64,000 nt of DNA from PALSA-612 sp963776375 (GTDB taxonomy: Bacteria > Actinomycetota > Thermoleophilia > Gaiellales > Gaiellaceae): assembly GCA_963776375.1 (NCBI GenBank), contig CAVZMF010000006.1, positions 124,001 through 188,000 of the forward strand, in the 5' to 3' direction. The notes under the pieces are model-generated. The model was given only the letters and a program-made list of their open reading frames with translations. It was not told where the DNA came from and did no database searches. Both the position numbers and the translations under genes were made by a program. Positions 25,503 through 34,781 of the stretch are shown piece after piece (within the stretch, counting starts at the first letter, position 1; each line of letters opens with the position of its first letter).

Positions 25503-27344
25503 ATGGCGAAGAGCATCCAGCAGGTCGAGCAGGTCACGATTCGCTTCGCGGGCGACTCCGGCGACGGAATGCAGCTGACCGGGTCGCGGTTCACGAGCGA
25601 GACGGCCGCGTTCGGAAACGACCTGTCGACGCTCCCCGACTTCCCAGCCGAGATCCGCGCTCCGGCCGGCTCGCTGCCTGGTGTGTCCGGCTTCCAGATC
25701 CACTTCGCCGATCACGACATTCTCACCCCTGGCGACCAGCCGGACGTGCTCGTGGCAATGAACCCGGCCGCGCTGAAGACGAACCTCAACGACCTGCGCA
25801 GTGGTGGGACGCTCGTCCTCAACCGCGACGCCTTCAGCGACAAAAACCTGCAGAAGGCCGCTTACCCGGCAAACCCGCTCGAGGACGGCTCGCTCGACGA
25901 CTACAACGTGCATGCGCTCCCGCTCACGACGATGACGGTCGAAGCGCTCAAGGGCATCGAGGGCGTGACCCCGCGCGAGGCGGAGCGGTCGAAGAACTTC
26001 TTCGCGCTCGGGCTCATGTCCTGGCTGTACGGCCGGCCGATCGAGGCGACGCTGGCGTACATCGACACGAAGTTCGGCGCGCGCCCCGAGTTGGCCGAAG
26101 CGAACACGCGCGCCTTCAAGGCGGGCTTCAACTACGGCGAGACGAGCGAGGACTTCGTCGTCTCCTACGAGGTCCGGCCGGCCAAGCTCGAGCCCGGCCT
26201 GTACCGGCAGATCACGGGCAACCAGGCGCTCTCGCTGGGGCTCGTCGCCGCGAGCGTCAAGAGCAAGCTGCCGCTCTACCTGGGCGCCTACCCGATCACG
26301 CCCGCGTCGGCGATCCTCGAGGAGCTTGCGCGGTACAAGCAGTTCGGCGTCCGGACGTTTCAGGCCGAGGACGAGATCGCAGCCGCAGGCGCCGCACTCG
26401 GCGCCGCGTTCGGCGGCGCGCTCGGCGTTTGCACCTCTGCCGGCCCGGGAGTGGTGCTGAAGGCGGAGACCGTCGGTCTCGGCGTGATGCTCGAGCTGCC
26501 GCTTCTCGTCATCGACGTCCAGCGGGCCGGCCCCTCGACGGGCATGCCGACGAAGCCGGAGCAGGCCGACCTGCTCATGGTGCTGTTCGGCCGCAACTCG
26601 GAGTCGCCCGTGCCGGTGCTCGCCGCGTCGACGCCGGGCGGCTGCTTCGACATGGCTCTCGAGGCCGTGCGCATCGCGGTCAAGTACCGGACGCCCGTCT
26701 ACCTGCTCTCCGACGCCTACCTGGCGAACGGCTCCGAGCCGTGGCTGATCCCGGACGCGGGCGCGCTGCCCGACCTGACCGTCGAGTTCGCGACGGCGCC
26801 GAACTCCGGCGACGAGTTTCTGCCCTACCTGCGCGACTCGAAGACGCTCGCGCGGCCCTGGGCGATTCCGGGGACGCCCGGCCTCGAGCACCGGATCGGC
26901 GGCCTCGAGAAGGAGGACGTGACCGGAAACGTCTCCTACGACCCGGACAACCACGACGCCATGGTCCGGCTGCGCGCGCAGAAGGTCGCCGGCATCGCCG
27001 CCGACATTCCCGAGCTCGAGGTCGACGATCCCGACGGGAACGCGAAGCTGCTCGTTCTCGGCTGGGGCAGCACGTACGGGCCGATCCAGGCGGCGGCAAG
27101 GCGCCTCCGCAAGAAGGGCTACTCGGTTGCCCACGCGCACCTGCACTACCTGAACCCTTTCCCTCGCAACACCGGCGAGGTGCTGTCGCGCTACGACCGC
27201 GTGATCGTGCCGGAGATGAACCTCGGGCAGCTGCTGAAGCTCATCCGGGCCGAGTTCCTCGTCGACGCCGTCGGCTACAACCGTGTGCGCGGCGTGCCTT
27301 TCCGCCCCAGCGAGCTCGCGGACGCGATCGAGACGATGCTATGA
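25503..27344 (+). CDS. korA: 2-oxoacid:ferredoxin oxidoreductase, alpha (fused gamma-alpha) subunit
   Basis: Oxidative decarboxylation of a 2-oxoacid (probably 2-oxoglutarate) to acyl-CoA with reduction of ferredoxin. 613 residues. The N-terminal gamma domain begins VTIRFAGDSGDGMQLTGSRF. The alpha domain has LGAYPITPASAILEELA near 260, FQAEDEIAAAGAALGAAFGG, TSAGPGVVLKAETVGLGVM and DVQRAGPSTGMPTKPEQADLL. A C-terminal domain follows (LLVLGWGSTYGPIQAAARRL). It pairs with korB downstream. Typical of actinobacteria that bypass or supplement 2-oxoglutarate dehydrogenase. Confidence 0.92.
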   Translation: MAKSIQQVEQVTIRFAGDSGDGMQLTGSRFTSETAAFGNDLSTLPDFPAEIRAPAGSLPGVSGFQIHFADHDILTPGDQPDVLVAMNPAALKTNLNDLRSGGTLVLNRDAFSDKNLQKAAYPANPLEDGSLDDYNVHALPLTTMTVEALKGIEGVTPREAERSKNFFALGLMSWLYGRPIEATLAYIDTKFGARPELAEANTRAFKAGFNYGETSEDFVVSYEVRPAKLEPGLYRQITGNQALSLGLVAASVKSKLPLYLGAYPITPASAILEELARYKQFGVRTFQAEDEIAAAGAALGAAFGGALGVCTSAGPGVVLKAETVGLGVMLELPLLVIDVQRAGPSTGMPTKPEQADLLMVLFGRNSESPVPVLAASTPGGCFDMALEAVRIAVKYRTPVYLLSDAYLANGSEPWLIPDAGALPDLTVEFATAPNSGDEFLPYLRDSKTLARPWAIPGTPGLEHRIGGLEKEDVTGNVSYDPDNHDAMVRLRAQKVAGIAADIPELEVDDPDGNAKLLVLGWGSTYGPIQAAARRLRKKGYSVAHAHLHYLNPFPRNTGEVLSRYDRVIVPEMNLGQLLKLIRAEFLVDAVGYNRVRGVPFRPSELADAIETML

Positions 27345-27414
27345 CCGTAGGCTCGACGGAGGTCACCAATGAGCGGAGGTGCCGGCGTTGGCCGGCGCTG
27401 GAGCGCGGAGCGAT

Positions 27415-28437
27415 GTGACCGAAAACGGTTCGAACGGGAAGCTGACCCTCACGGCCAAGGACTTCAAGTCCGACCAGGAGGTGCGCTGGTGCCCCGGCTG
27501 CGGCGACTACGCCATCCTCGCCGCCGTCCAGAGCTTCATGCCCGAGCTCGGCTTCCCGCGCGAGAAGATCGTCTTCATCTCCGGCATCGGTTGCGCGGCC
27601 CGCTTCCCGTACTACATGCAGACCTACGGGATGCACTCGATCCACGGCCGCGCGCCCGCGATCGCCACCGGCCTGGCCACGTCCCGCCCGGACCTGTCCG
27701 TCTGGGTCGTCGGTGGCGACGGCGACATGCTTTCGATCGGCGGCAACCACCTGATTCACGCGCTGCGGCGGAACGTCAACCTCAAGCTGCTGCTATTCAA
27801 CAACCAGGTCTACGGGCTGACGAAGGGGCAGTACTCGCCGACCTCGCCGCGTGGACAGCGGTCCGGCTCGACGCCGATGGGCTCGATCGACGAGCCGTTC
27901 AACACGCTCGGCGTGGCCATCGGAGCCGAGGCGACGTTCGTCGCGCGCGCGATCGACACCGACCGTAAGCGCGTCACCGAGGTGCTGCGGCGGGCGGCGG
28001 CGCACAAGGGCGCGGCGTTCGTCGAGATCCTCCAGAACTGCAACATCTACAACGACGGCGCCTTCGACGCGGTGCGCGACGACGAGACCAACCGGATCTA
28101 CCTCGAGCACGGGCAGCCGGTGTGCTTCGGCACCGAGGGGGAGCGGGGCGTCGTCGCCCGCGGTGACGGCTCGGTCGAGATCGTCGACGTCGCCGACGTC
28201 GGCGAGGACGCGCTCCTCGTCCATGACGAGCACCACGCCCAGCCGAGCCTTGCGTTCGCGCTGTCGCGCCTGATGCTCGACGAATTCGGCGTCGCCCCGC
28301 TCGGCGTGTTCCGGGACGTCGAGCAGCCGGTCTACGACGAGCTCATGGCCGAGCAGATCGCGACGTCGGTGGAGCAACGCGGCCAGGGGGACCTCACGGC
28401 TCTCCTGCACGGCAACGACACCTGGACGATCGGCTGA
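27415..28437 (+). CDS. korB: 2-oxoacid:ferredoxin oxidoreductase, beta subunit
   Basis: TPP-binding subunit, 340 residues. RWCPGCGDYAILAAVQ (CPGCG), FISGIGCAARFPYYM, the TPP/Mg motif VVGGDGDMLSIGGNHLIHALRRN with NNQVYGLTKGQYSPTSP, and FVEILQNCNIYND. GTG 27415 has GGAG 4 bases upstream and starts the protein at the usual point; GTG 27379 would add 12 odd residues. It lies 70 bases behind korA in the same operon. Confidence 0.92.
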   Translation: MTENGSNGKLTLTAKDFKSDQEVRWCPGCGDYAILAAVQSFMPELGFPREKIVFISGIGCAARFPYYMQTYGMHSIHGRAPAIATGLATSRPDLSVWVVGGDGDMLSIGGNHLIHALRRNVNLKLLLFNNQVYGLTKGQYSPTSPRGQRSGSTPMGSIDEPFNTLGVAIGAEATFVARAIDTDRKRVTEVLRRAAAHKGAAFVEILQNCNIYNDGAFDAVRDDETNRIYLEHGQPVCFGTEGERGVVARGDGSVEIVDVADVGEDALLVHDEHHAQPSLAFALSRLMLDEFGVAPLGVFRDVEQPVYDELMAEQIATSVEQRGQGDLTALLHGNDTWTIG

Positions 28438-28455
28438 CGCCCCGCGGCGCGTGTC

Positions 28456-30123
28456 CTATCCCGGCTGGAGGGCCATGATCGCCTCGCGCAGCTTGCCGCC
28501 CCAGGGAGCGACGGCGAGCGCGAACACGGGGACCGGGCGCCCGCCGACGAACGACGTCGAGAGATAGTCGCCGAGGAACCGCCGCCCGCCTGCCCGCGGC
28601 AGCCAGCCGAGCTGCATGGGCTGCGCATCGAGCCGCCTGGGCGCGCCCCAGCCGGTCCCGCCGTTGGCCGAGGTCGCGAGCCACGCGTCGATGCGCGGGC
28701 AGGCGGTCCCGATCGCGCACGTCGTGCCCAGGGAGTAGTAGACGACGGCCAGGCGTTGTCCGGCTCCCGGTGTCGTCGGGTCGGCGGCGAGGCCCGGGAC
28801 GAACTGGCTCGAGGTGGCGCCCGACGAAGGAACGGGAGACGGTGACGACCAGGTCGTTCCGTCGGCCGATGTCGAGAGCACGATCCGATTGCGGACGCAA
28901 TCCTGCGCGAACCGGCAGTCCTGCCAGGCGACGAAGAGCCGTCCGTCGGAGGCGACATCCGCCGAGGGAAGCGGTGGTGCGCGCAGGTCGGGAACAGGCG
29001 CCGCCGTCAGGTCGGCGACCTGGACGGCGGGCGAGAAGCTCGAACCACCGTCCGTCGACGTGGCCGCGAGCACCTCGGCCGACTCGGTCGCTCTGAATGC
29101 CTCTGCTCCAGTGTCGTCGTCGTCCTCCGCGGCGCCGACTGCGTAAACAACCGTCAGCGACCCGTCGGGTCGGGGCAGCGGCTGCGCGCCGTTCGGCTCC
29201 TCGCCCAGCGGTGCGGCAATCGACGTCGTCACTGCCGGACCCCACGTGAGCCCGCCGTCGATGCTCGTCTGCGTGACGATCAAGCCGCTAGACAGGTCCA
29301 GGTAGGACAGGTAGCAGTGGCCGTGGTTGGGGCTCGACGGCCAGTTGTCGCAGGCGATCCACTCCTTGTCGAGCGATCCCGAGCCGGCGCGCCGGGCCGA
29401 GACGGGGGCGCTCCACGAGTTGCCGTTCGGAGATCGGCTGACGAGGAGCTCGAAGTGGTCCGTGGCGATGCCCAGCGAGGCCACGAGCCAGACGCCGTGC
29501 GCGGCATCGAAGCCGACCGAGGGATCGCTGGCGCGGGGATCGACGCCCGGCTGCGGCGACGTCGAGGTCACACCCGGCAGCAGACCGGAGCGCCAGTGCC
29601 GTGCCCGGTCGCTCGACGTCGCGACCCCGATCGCCATCGCCCCGCCGTTCTCGATGCGACCCACCTGGAAGGCGGCGACGATCGTGTTGCCGAACGCGAA
29701 GCTGTCAGGCTCGACCTCGGTGGCGTGCTGCCCGTCGCCGCCGGCTGTCGTGTCGGTCGACAGCTGGCGGCTGGTCACCTCGCAGTCGCGCGCGACCGAG
29801 TCCCCGGGATCGGCGGTGACGATGTCCACACCGGCGCCGCACGAGACCGTGTCCCGCGCGGCGTCGCCGTTGACGGTGATCGAGTCGGTGCCAGGCCCGC
29901 CTGTGAGACGGTCGAGGCCCAGCCCGCCGACCAGGAGGTCGTTCCCGCCCAGGCCCTCGATCGTGTCGTTCCCGGCGCGGCCGTCGATCGTGTCCGCCTG
30001 CGCCGTGCCGACGAGGTCGTCGGCGCGACTCGTGCCGGTCAGGCGTGCGGCCAGGGCGCCGGCGGGCGCCGCGACGAGGAGCACCGTGAGCGCGACGGCG
30101 AGCCGGAGGCGCACCGGCGCCAC
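28456..30123 (-). CDS. Secreted RTX-repeat protein with sialidase-like propeller
   Basis: 555 residues. Signal peptide LRLAVALTVLLVAAPAGALAA, then RTX-type calcium-binding nonapeptides (DTIDGRAGNDTIEGLGGNDL, GGPGTDSI), then about 400 residues of BNR/Asp-box-like propeller with repeats such as SSDRARHWRSGL, SPNGNSWSAPV, SIDGGLTWGPAV, STDGGSSFSPAV and SADGTTWSSPS. Asp boxes (SxDxGxTW) occur in sialidases and other exported beta-propellers; active-site Arg residues cannot be assigned, so it may only bind. A strong terminator separates it from the next RTX gene. Confidence 0.75.
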   Translation of the reverse strand: MAPVRLRLAVALTVLLVAAPAGALAARLTGTSRADDLVGTAQADTIDGRAGNDTIEGLGGNDLLVGGLGLDRLTGGPGTDSITVNGDAARDTVSCGAGVDIVTADPGDSVARDCEVTSRQLSTDTTAGGDGQHATEVEPDSFAFGNTIVAAFQVGRIENGGAMAIGVATSSDRARHWRSGLLPGVTSTSPQPGVDPRASDPSVGFDAAHGVWLVASLGIATDHFELLVSRSPNGNSWSAPVSARRAGSGSLDKEWIACDNWPSSPNHGHCYLSYLDLSSGLIVTQTSIDGGLTWGPAVTTSIAAPLGEEPNGAQPLPRPDGSLTVVYAVGAAEDDDDTGAEAFRATESAEVLAATSTDGGSSFSPAVQVADLTAAPVPDLRAPPLPSADVASDGRLFVAWQDCRFAQDCVRNRIVLSTSADGTTWSSPSPVPSSGATSSQFVPGLAADPTTPGAGQRLAVVYYSLGTTCAIGTACPRIDAWLATSANGGTGWGAPRRLDAQPMQLGWLPRAGGRRFLGDYLSTSFVGGRPVPVFALAVAPWGGKLREAIMALQPG

Positions 30124-30127
30124 GGTA

Positions 30128-30160
30128 GCGAACGGGCCCGCAGCGCGCGGGCCCGTTCGC
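30128..30160 (-). terminator. Strong hairpin between two RTX genes
   Basis: A perfect 14-bp stem, GCGAACGGGCCCGC with GCGGGCCCGTTCGC, around a 5-base loop. It lies between the stop of the small RTX gene and the start of the large RTX gene on the same strand, so the two are probably separate transcripts. Confidence 0.75.
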
Positions 30161-30175
30161 CGGCCGATCGAGCGG

Positions 30176-30677
30176 CTACTCGCCCGTCTCCTCGGCCGCC
30201 TGTTCAGCGGTGGGGACGATCCAGTTCCGGGCCTCGCATCCCCGGATCACGTACCTGCCCTTCTCCGCGACGTTCAGCCAGGCAACGTCGTGACCGGCCC
30301 CGCAGTCGACGATGTCGAGCCGGTTGTCGTCGGCGAGCGCGTGCAGGACGTCGTTGCCCGGGCCGCCGTACTCCGCGTCCGCCGCCACGACCGACCCACA
30401 TCGCGTCGTTCCCTTCTCCGCCGAACTCGACGTCGTTGTCGTCGCCGCCCCTGATGACGTCGTCACCTCGGCCACCGTAGATCACGTCGTTGCCGGCACG
30501 GCCGTGCAGGCTGTCCGCCCCCGCCTTGCCGTAGATGACGTCCCCGCTCGAGGTGCCGTAGAGCGAATCAGGCCCGGATGTCCCGACGAACACGGCCTTG
30601 CCGGCACCGAGCGCGGCGCCTGCCGCCGCGAGGCTGCAAGCCGCCACGATCAGGACGAGCCAGTACTTGCCTTGCAT
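30176..30677 (-). CDS. Small secreted RTX calcium-binding protein, frameshifted
   Basis: About 166 residues after correction. Signal peptide (YWLVLIVAACSLAAAGAALGA), then RTX repeats GTSGPDSLYGTSSGDVIYG, GADSLHGRAGNDVIYG, GRGDDVIRGG and EYGGPGNDVLHALADDNRLD, and a C-terminal VDCGAGHDVAWLNVAEKGRYVIRGCE with a Cys pair. The frame breaks near 30400 by one extra base. ATG 30677 has a textbook GGAGGTG ribosome-binding site. The tail motif (DCGAGxD, CE) recurs in the neighbouring large RTX protein, so the two are paralogous in this part. Confidence 0.75.
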
Positions 30678-30847
30678 GGAGCCACCTCCACCGGTCGACA
30701 ACAGTTCGCTCACATGTGTGCTCGACGACCGTCAAGCGCGTGTCCCGGAACTGCAAGGCGTTTCGCAGCCGGCTGTAAAGCGGCCCTCCCGGGCCGGCGT
30801 TTTACAACGCGCCCGGCCTGCGCCGAAGACGTAGGCTTCTCGCGACC

Positions 30848-31249
30848 ATGAGCAGCATGCGGAAGCAGAAGAGCCTTGTCCTGATCCTCGCGCGGGAGCT
30901 GGCTACGAACCTCGCGACCCCGATCTACATCGCGGACGCCGTGGGTGATCTCGTCTACTTCAACGAGCCCGCCGAGCAGATCGCCGCGGGCCGCTTCGCC
31001 GAACGCGGCGAGACATCGATCAACGACTGGGTGCGGTCGCTTGCGCCCGAGAGCATCGACGGCAAGCCGCTGGCGCGAGAGGAGATGCCCGGCGGCATCG
31101 CCTTCGCGGAGCGCCGGCCTGCACACGGCACGGTGCGAGTCACCGGCCTGGACGGTGCCCGGCACATTATGGAGACGACGGCGTTGCCATTGTTCGGGCC
31201 CGACGGTGAGTTCCACGGGATCATGGCCATCTTCTGGGAGCTCTCGTAG
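30848..31249 (+). CDS. PAS-domain protein
   Basis: 133 residues forming a single PAS fold: LATPIYIADAVGDLVYFNEPAEQIAAGRF, a middle helix, MPGGIAFAERRPAHGTVRVTGLDGARHIMETTALPLFGPDGEFHGIMAIFWELS. No output domain is attached, so it may sense a small molecule and act through a partner. It is 7 bases upstream of a metallo-hydrolase gene and probably in one operon with it. Confidence 0.8.
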   Translation: MSSMRKQKSLVLILARELATNLATPIYIADAVGDLVYFNEPAEQIAAGRFAERGETSINDWVRSLAPESIDGKPLAREEMPGGIAFAERRPAHGTVRVTGLDGARHIMETTALPLFGPDGEFHGIMAIFWELS

Positions 31250-31256
31250 GGGCCCG

Positions 31257-32099
31257 GTGCTCGTTCGAATCTGGGGTTGTCGCGGCTCTCTCGCGACGCC
31301 GGGGCGCGAGACGCTGCGTTACGGCGGCAATACGTCGTGCGTCGAGGTCGAGTGCGACGACGGCACTCGCATCATCCTCGACGCCGGCACCGGTATCCGG
31401 GTGCTCGGGCAGCAGCTGGCGGCGAACGGTTCAGGGTCGATTCACCTCTGCCTGACGCACCTCCATCTCGACCACATCGAGGGCATCGGATTCTTCGCGC
31501 CGATCTTCAACCCGGACAACCGCGTCCACCTCTGGGGGCCTCGTTCCTCCGTCCGCAGTCTCGACCAGCGCCTGGCCCGATACCTCTCCGCTCCTCTCTT
31601 CCCGGTCGAGCTGGGCGACCTGCCGGCCACGTTCTCCTTTCACGACGTCGAAGACGAGCCGTGGGAGATCGGCGGCGCCCGCCTCGTCGCGGCCGCGATC
31701 TCGCATCCGGGGGCGACGGTCGGCTACCGGATCGAGGCCGACGGGCGCTCGATCGCCTACCTTCCCGATCACGAACCGGCCGTCGGCGTCGAGCTCGATC
31801 GTTTGACGAGCGACTGGATCTCCGGCTTCGAGCTCGCCGAGGGCGTCGACCTGCTGATTCACGACGCGCAGTACACCGATGCGGAGTACCTCGATCACGT
31901 CGGCTGGGGGCACTCGAGCGTCTCGCATGCCGTGTCGTTCGGGACGATGACCGGGGTGGACCGGCTTGTCCTCTTCCACCACGATCCGCTGCACTCCGAC
32001 GACGACCTCGACGCCCACCAGGCGCGCGCCCACGAGCTCTGGCAGGGCAACGGGACCCGGCCAGAGCTCGCGTTCGAGGGCATGGAGCTGAAGATCTAG
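31257..32099 (+). CDS. MBL-fold metallo-hydrolase
   Basis: 280 residues of the metallo-beta-lactamase superfamily. WGCRGSLATPG and YGGNTSCVEV open the fold, TRIILDAGTGIRVLG follows, and LTHLHLDHIEGIGFFAPIF is the HxHxDH metal motif; later metal ligands are probably in SHPGATVGYRI, YLPDHEP and LIHDAQYT, and VLFHHDPLHSD closes. This layout matches the phosphodiesterase/PhnP-like branch often seen beside signalling domains. It follows the PAS gene by 7 bases, so the PAS may control or partner it. Confidence 0.82.
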   Translation: MLVRIWGCRGSLATPGRETLRYGGNTSCVEVECDDGTRIILDAGTGIRVLGQQLAANGSGSIHLCLTHLHLDHIEGIGFFAPIFNPDNRVHLWGPRSSVRSLDQRLARYLSAPLFPVELGDLPATFSFHDVEDEPWEIGGARLVAAAISHPGATVGYRIEADGRSIAYLPDHEPAVGVELDRLTSDWISGFELAEGVDLLIHDAQYTDAEYLDHVGWGHSSVSHAVSFGTMTGVDRLVLFHHDPLHSDDDLDAHQARAHELWQGNGTRPELAFEGMELKI

Positions 32100-32106
32100 C
32101 CGACAG

Positions 32107-33213
32107 CTAGCCGTTCGTCGCCCGAGGGGTGGGCGGCGACGCGACCGCGAAGTCGACGGAGTTGTCGTTCGTGTCGTGCCCGTCGGGACGGCGGACGTCG
32201 CTCGAGCCGGGAGCGGCCGTCGTCGGCGGCGCCGGCGCTGGTGTCGCTTCGACGAGGCCGTTGGCGGCCGTCGCGCCGTAGCCGACCGAGTCGACGATCG
32301 TGCCGTCGGCGTCCCTGATGCCCAGGCCGCCTGCCGTCGAGGCCAGGCCGGCGGAGAACGACTGGTCCGCAACCGTCGAACCCGCATAGCCGCTGCCACC
32401 GAACAGGTAGAACGATCCGGGCGCAAGTGTCGTCCCGTCCGGGATCGTCGCCAGCAAGGTGTCGCTCGAAGCTGCGGCCGACCGATAAACGAGCTTCCAG
32501 CCGGAGAGGTCGGCCGAGGTGGTGCCGCCGTTGACGATCTCGACGAACTCGTTGGTCCCGGCCCCGGTTACGCCGGTCGAGAACTCGTTGATGCGGACGA
32601 CGGCCTGATTCCCGCCACCGCCGGTCGACGCGACGCAGGTGATCACGGCGTGATGCGCTGCGTCATAGCTGAGGGAGATCGTGCCCGGAGCGCCGTCGTC
32701 GCACGGCAGGCCGTCCAGGTCGTCGAAGGTCTGGAGCCCCGCCCCGGGGTCGCCCTTGGGGCCGGGCGGCCCCTGTGGACCGGCCGTACCCTGTGCGCCG
32801 GCCGGGCCCGGAGCGCCGGCCGGGCCCTGTGGTCCCTGCGTTCCTGCAGGTCCCTGAGGCCCGGGTAGACCTCGTTCCCCTTGCGGTCCGCCGGGGCCCT
32901 GATCGCCTTTCGGCCCCTGCGGCCCGCCGGCTCCGGTTGGCCCTGCAGGCCCGACCGGCCCCGCAGGTCCTGCCGCACCGGCAGGGCCCTGGATGTTCCA
33001 AGAGATCGGCAGCTCGCTTCTCCTGCACTTCGAGGGATCTGAGACGACTCTCAGCAAACCGGTGATCTTCGCTCGGCAGGCCTGGATCACGTTGGTCTCG
33101 ACGGCGCCGCGCGAGGTCGCGAGCGCGGCGAACGACACGGCGCCGGTCAGGACGGCAACGGCAAGGGCCACCCTGAGCAGGCGGGAAGCAGGAACACGGA
33201 AAGCCTTTTGCAT
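32107..33213 (-). CDS. Secreted collagen-like protein with lamin-tail domain
   Basis: 368 residues. A signal segment (RLLRVALAVAVLTGAVSFAALA) is followed by a CRAKITGLLRVVSDPSKCRRSE cap, then about 30 Gly-X-Y triplets (residues about 75-160, rich in GPQGPxG and GPAG), a linker, and a C-terminal lamin-tail (LTD) beta-sandwich: VVRINEFSTGVTGAGTNEFVEIVN, SADLSGWKLVYRSA, LAPGSFYLFGG. LTDs occur on exported actinobacterial proteins and bind surfaces or nucleic acid. AAAGGAG lies 4-5 bases before ATG. Its promoter region is shared with the secreted cluster at 33368. Confidence 0.85.
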   Translation of the reverse strand: MQKAFRVPASRLLRVALAVAVLTGAVSFAALATSRGAVETNVIQACRAKITGLLRVVSDPSKCRRSELPISWNIQGPAGAAGPAGPVGPAGPTGAGGPQGPKGDQGPGGPQGERGLPGPQGPAGTQGPQGPAGAPGPAGAQGTAGPQGPPGPKGDPGAGLQTFDDLDGLPCDDGAPGTISLSYDAAHHAVITCVASTGGGGNQAVVRINEFSTGVTGAGTNEFVEIVNGGTTSADLSGWKLVYRSAAASSDTLLATIPDGTTLAPGSFYLFGGSGYAGSTVADQSFSAGLASTAGGLGIRDADGTIVDSVGYGATAANGLVEATPAPAPPTTAAPGSSDVRRPDGHDTNDNSVDFAVASPPTPRATNG

Positions 33214-33256
33214 GACGCTCCTTTCGCGTTGGGCTTTCAGTGGTAGTCGTGAATTC

Positions 33257-33283
33257 GTGACCTGTCTGTGACTTCTCAGTGAC
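33257..33283. promoter_or_regulatory. Three GTGAC direct repeats at 11-base spacing
   Basis: GTGAC starts at 33257, 33268 and 33279, on one face of the helix, with weaker flanking copies (GTGAA 33249, GTGCA 33288). The array lies between the collagen-like gene (-) and the secreted cluster (+). This spacing is typical of OmpR/PhoB-class response regulators. The regulator is not in the window. Confidence 0.5.
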
Positions 33284-33367
33284 GAATGTGCAACTTCATG
33301 CCTGGCGCTCTTGACGCCGGCGTGCCTCGTCTGTTTTCTGAAGAGACAACAAGACAAGGAGGCGCGC

Positions 33368-34780
33368 ATGGTCAACATCTCGACTCGAAGCCCTCGGCGG
33401 CGGCCACGTCTCTGGGAAGTCGCGGGCATACTCGGCCTCGCGGCCACTGTTGTCCTTCTCGCCCTGACGGCGAGCGCAGGCGCTGGCAAGCATCGGGTCG
33501 CCGCTGCCGACCAGTTCCTCAAGGCGACGTACTTCCCAATCAAGCTGCGTGCGCCGGGCGACCCGCCAGAGATTCGCTACGACATCTCCTGCCTTCCTCC
33601 GGACGGCAATGCCGAAGGCACAGGCGTCTGCGACGGCGGCGGAACCGTCTACTTCCGTGCGGGCGGCAACGTCGCCGCGAGCGTTCCGCTGCACTTCGAT
33701 CCCGATGCGCAGGTGGGGCAGTACGTCGCCGCCGTGCCGTCGAGCATCTGGAGCGCGCCCTGGTTCAGCTACTACGCAGTCATCCGCGACAACACGACGG
33801 GGCGCACGATCACTCTTCCGCAGGGCGGGAGCGGCGCACCCCAGTTCAGCTTCGCCATGGGCAGCTCGACAATCGACGTGGGCGAGCACAGCTTCGGCGC
33901 AACCCGCCAGGCGAGTGCGCGCGTCGCAAGCGCTGAGTGGGGAAGCGGCAACGACCAGGTCGGTCTCGAGGACGGGGTCGACATGCCGGTCGGCGCGGCA
34001 TCGTTCGACGTCGATTCGTCCGGCGACGTCTTTCTCCTCGACGAGGCGAAGTCACGGATGCTCGAGTTCACGGGCTCGGGAGCACCGGTGCCGATCGCGC
34101 TGCCCGGGCTGACCGGCGTTAGAGCCGATCTGCGCGTGAACGATGCCTCGGGAGCTGCCTACGTGCTGGAGACGGCGAATGCTTCTCTCCCCAAGCCGCT
34201 GCTGCGTGCGTACACGTTGCAAGGAGGCGTCGTCAGCAGCTCGGTCGTGGCCGATGCCGTCGCGGTGCAGGTGCGGGTCGCGGGCGCGACCGCCTACGTC
34301 TCCGAGTACCCGTCCAGCATGTGGGCGCCTGTCCTGCAGAACAACGGTCGGACGCCCGTCGACGGCTCCACCCAACTCGTTCGGGCGGCGCCGGGCGCCC
34401 CGGGCCTCGGCCGGAACGTCGTCGTGCTGAGCATGGGAAACGAGATCCGGGTGGGAGCCTACGCGCCGGTCGGAACCACGTACCAGTTCTCGACCGCACG
34501 GATCACGAGCACGACGCCTGTGGCCGACATTCAGCTTGCCCAGACGCTGCCGAGCGGACGGCTGCTGGTGGTCTTCTCCGTCTACACGGACACGCAACAC
34601 GAGTACGAGGCTGCGGTCGTGAACACCTCGGGCGCCCTCGTCGACCAGTTTGCGCTGCCCGCTACGGACTGGGCGCAGTCGATGCCGCTGTCCCGCTTCC
34701 GCCTCGTCGGTTCGTCCCTGTACGAACTGGGCTCGACGGAAGACGGCGTCTTCGTCGATCGCTACGACCTGGGGGTGTGA
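33368..34780 (+). CDS. Secreted beta-rich protein of unknown function
   Basis: 470 residues. N-terminal twin-basic start and signal anchor (RRRPRLWEVAGILGLAATVVLLALTA). The rest is beta-rich with Cys at RYDISCLPPDGNAEGTGVCDGG, and propeller-like strands such as GDVFLLDEAKSRMLEFTGSGAPVPIAL, AYVLETANASLP and LYELGSTEDGVFVDRYDLG. No enzyme motif recognised. AAGGAGG precedes ATG. First gene of a three-gene unit with gaps of 1 and -4 bases. Confidence 0.65.
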   Translation: MVNISTRSPRRRPRLWEVAGILGLAATVVLLALTASAGAGKHRVAAADQFLKATYFPIKLRAPGDPPEIRYDISCLPPDGNAEGTGVCDGGGTVYFRAGGNVAASVPLHFDPDAQVGQYVAAVPSSIWSAPWFSYYAVIRDNTTGRTITLPQGGSGAPQFSFAMGSSTIDVGEHSFGATRQASARVASAEWGSGNDQVGLEDGVDMPVGAASFDVDSSGDVFLLDEAKSRMLEFTGSGAPVPIALPGLTGVRADLRVNDASGAAYVLETANASLPKPLLRAYTLQGGVVSSSVVADAVAVQVRVAGATAYVSEYPSSMWAPVLQNNGRTPVDGSTQLVRAAPGAPGLGRNVVVLSMGNEIRVGAYAPVGTTYQFSTARITSTTPVADIQLAQTLPSGRLLVVFSVYTDTQHEYEAAVVNTSGALVDQFALPATDWAQSMPLSRFRLVGSSLYELGSTEDGVFVDRYDLGV

Positions 34781-34781
34781 C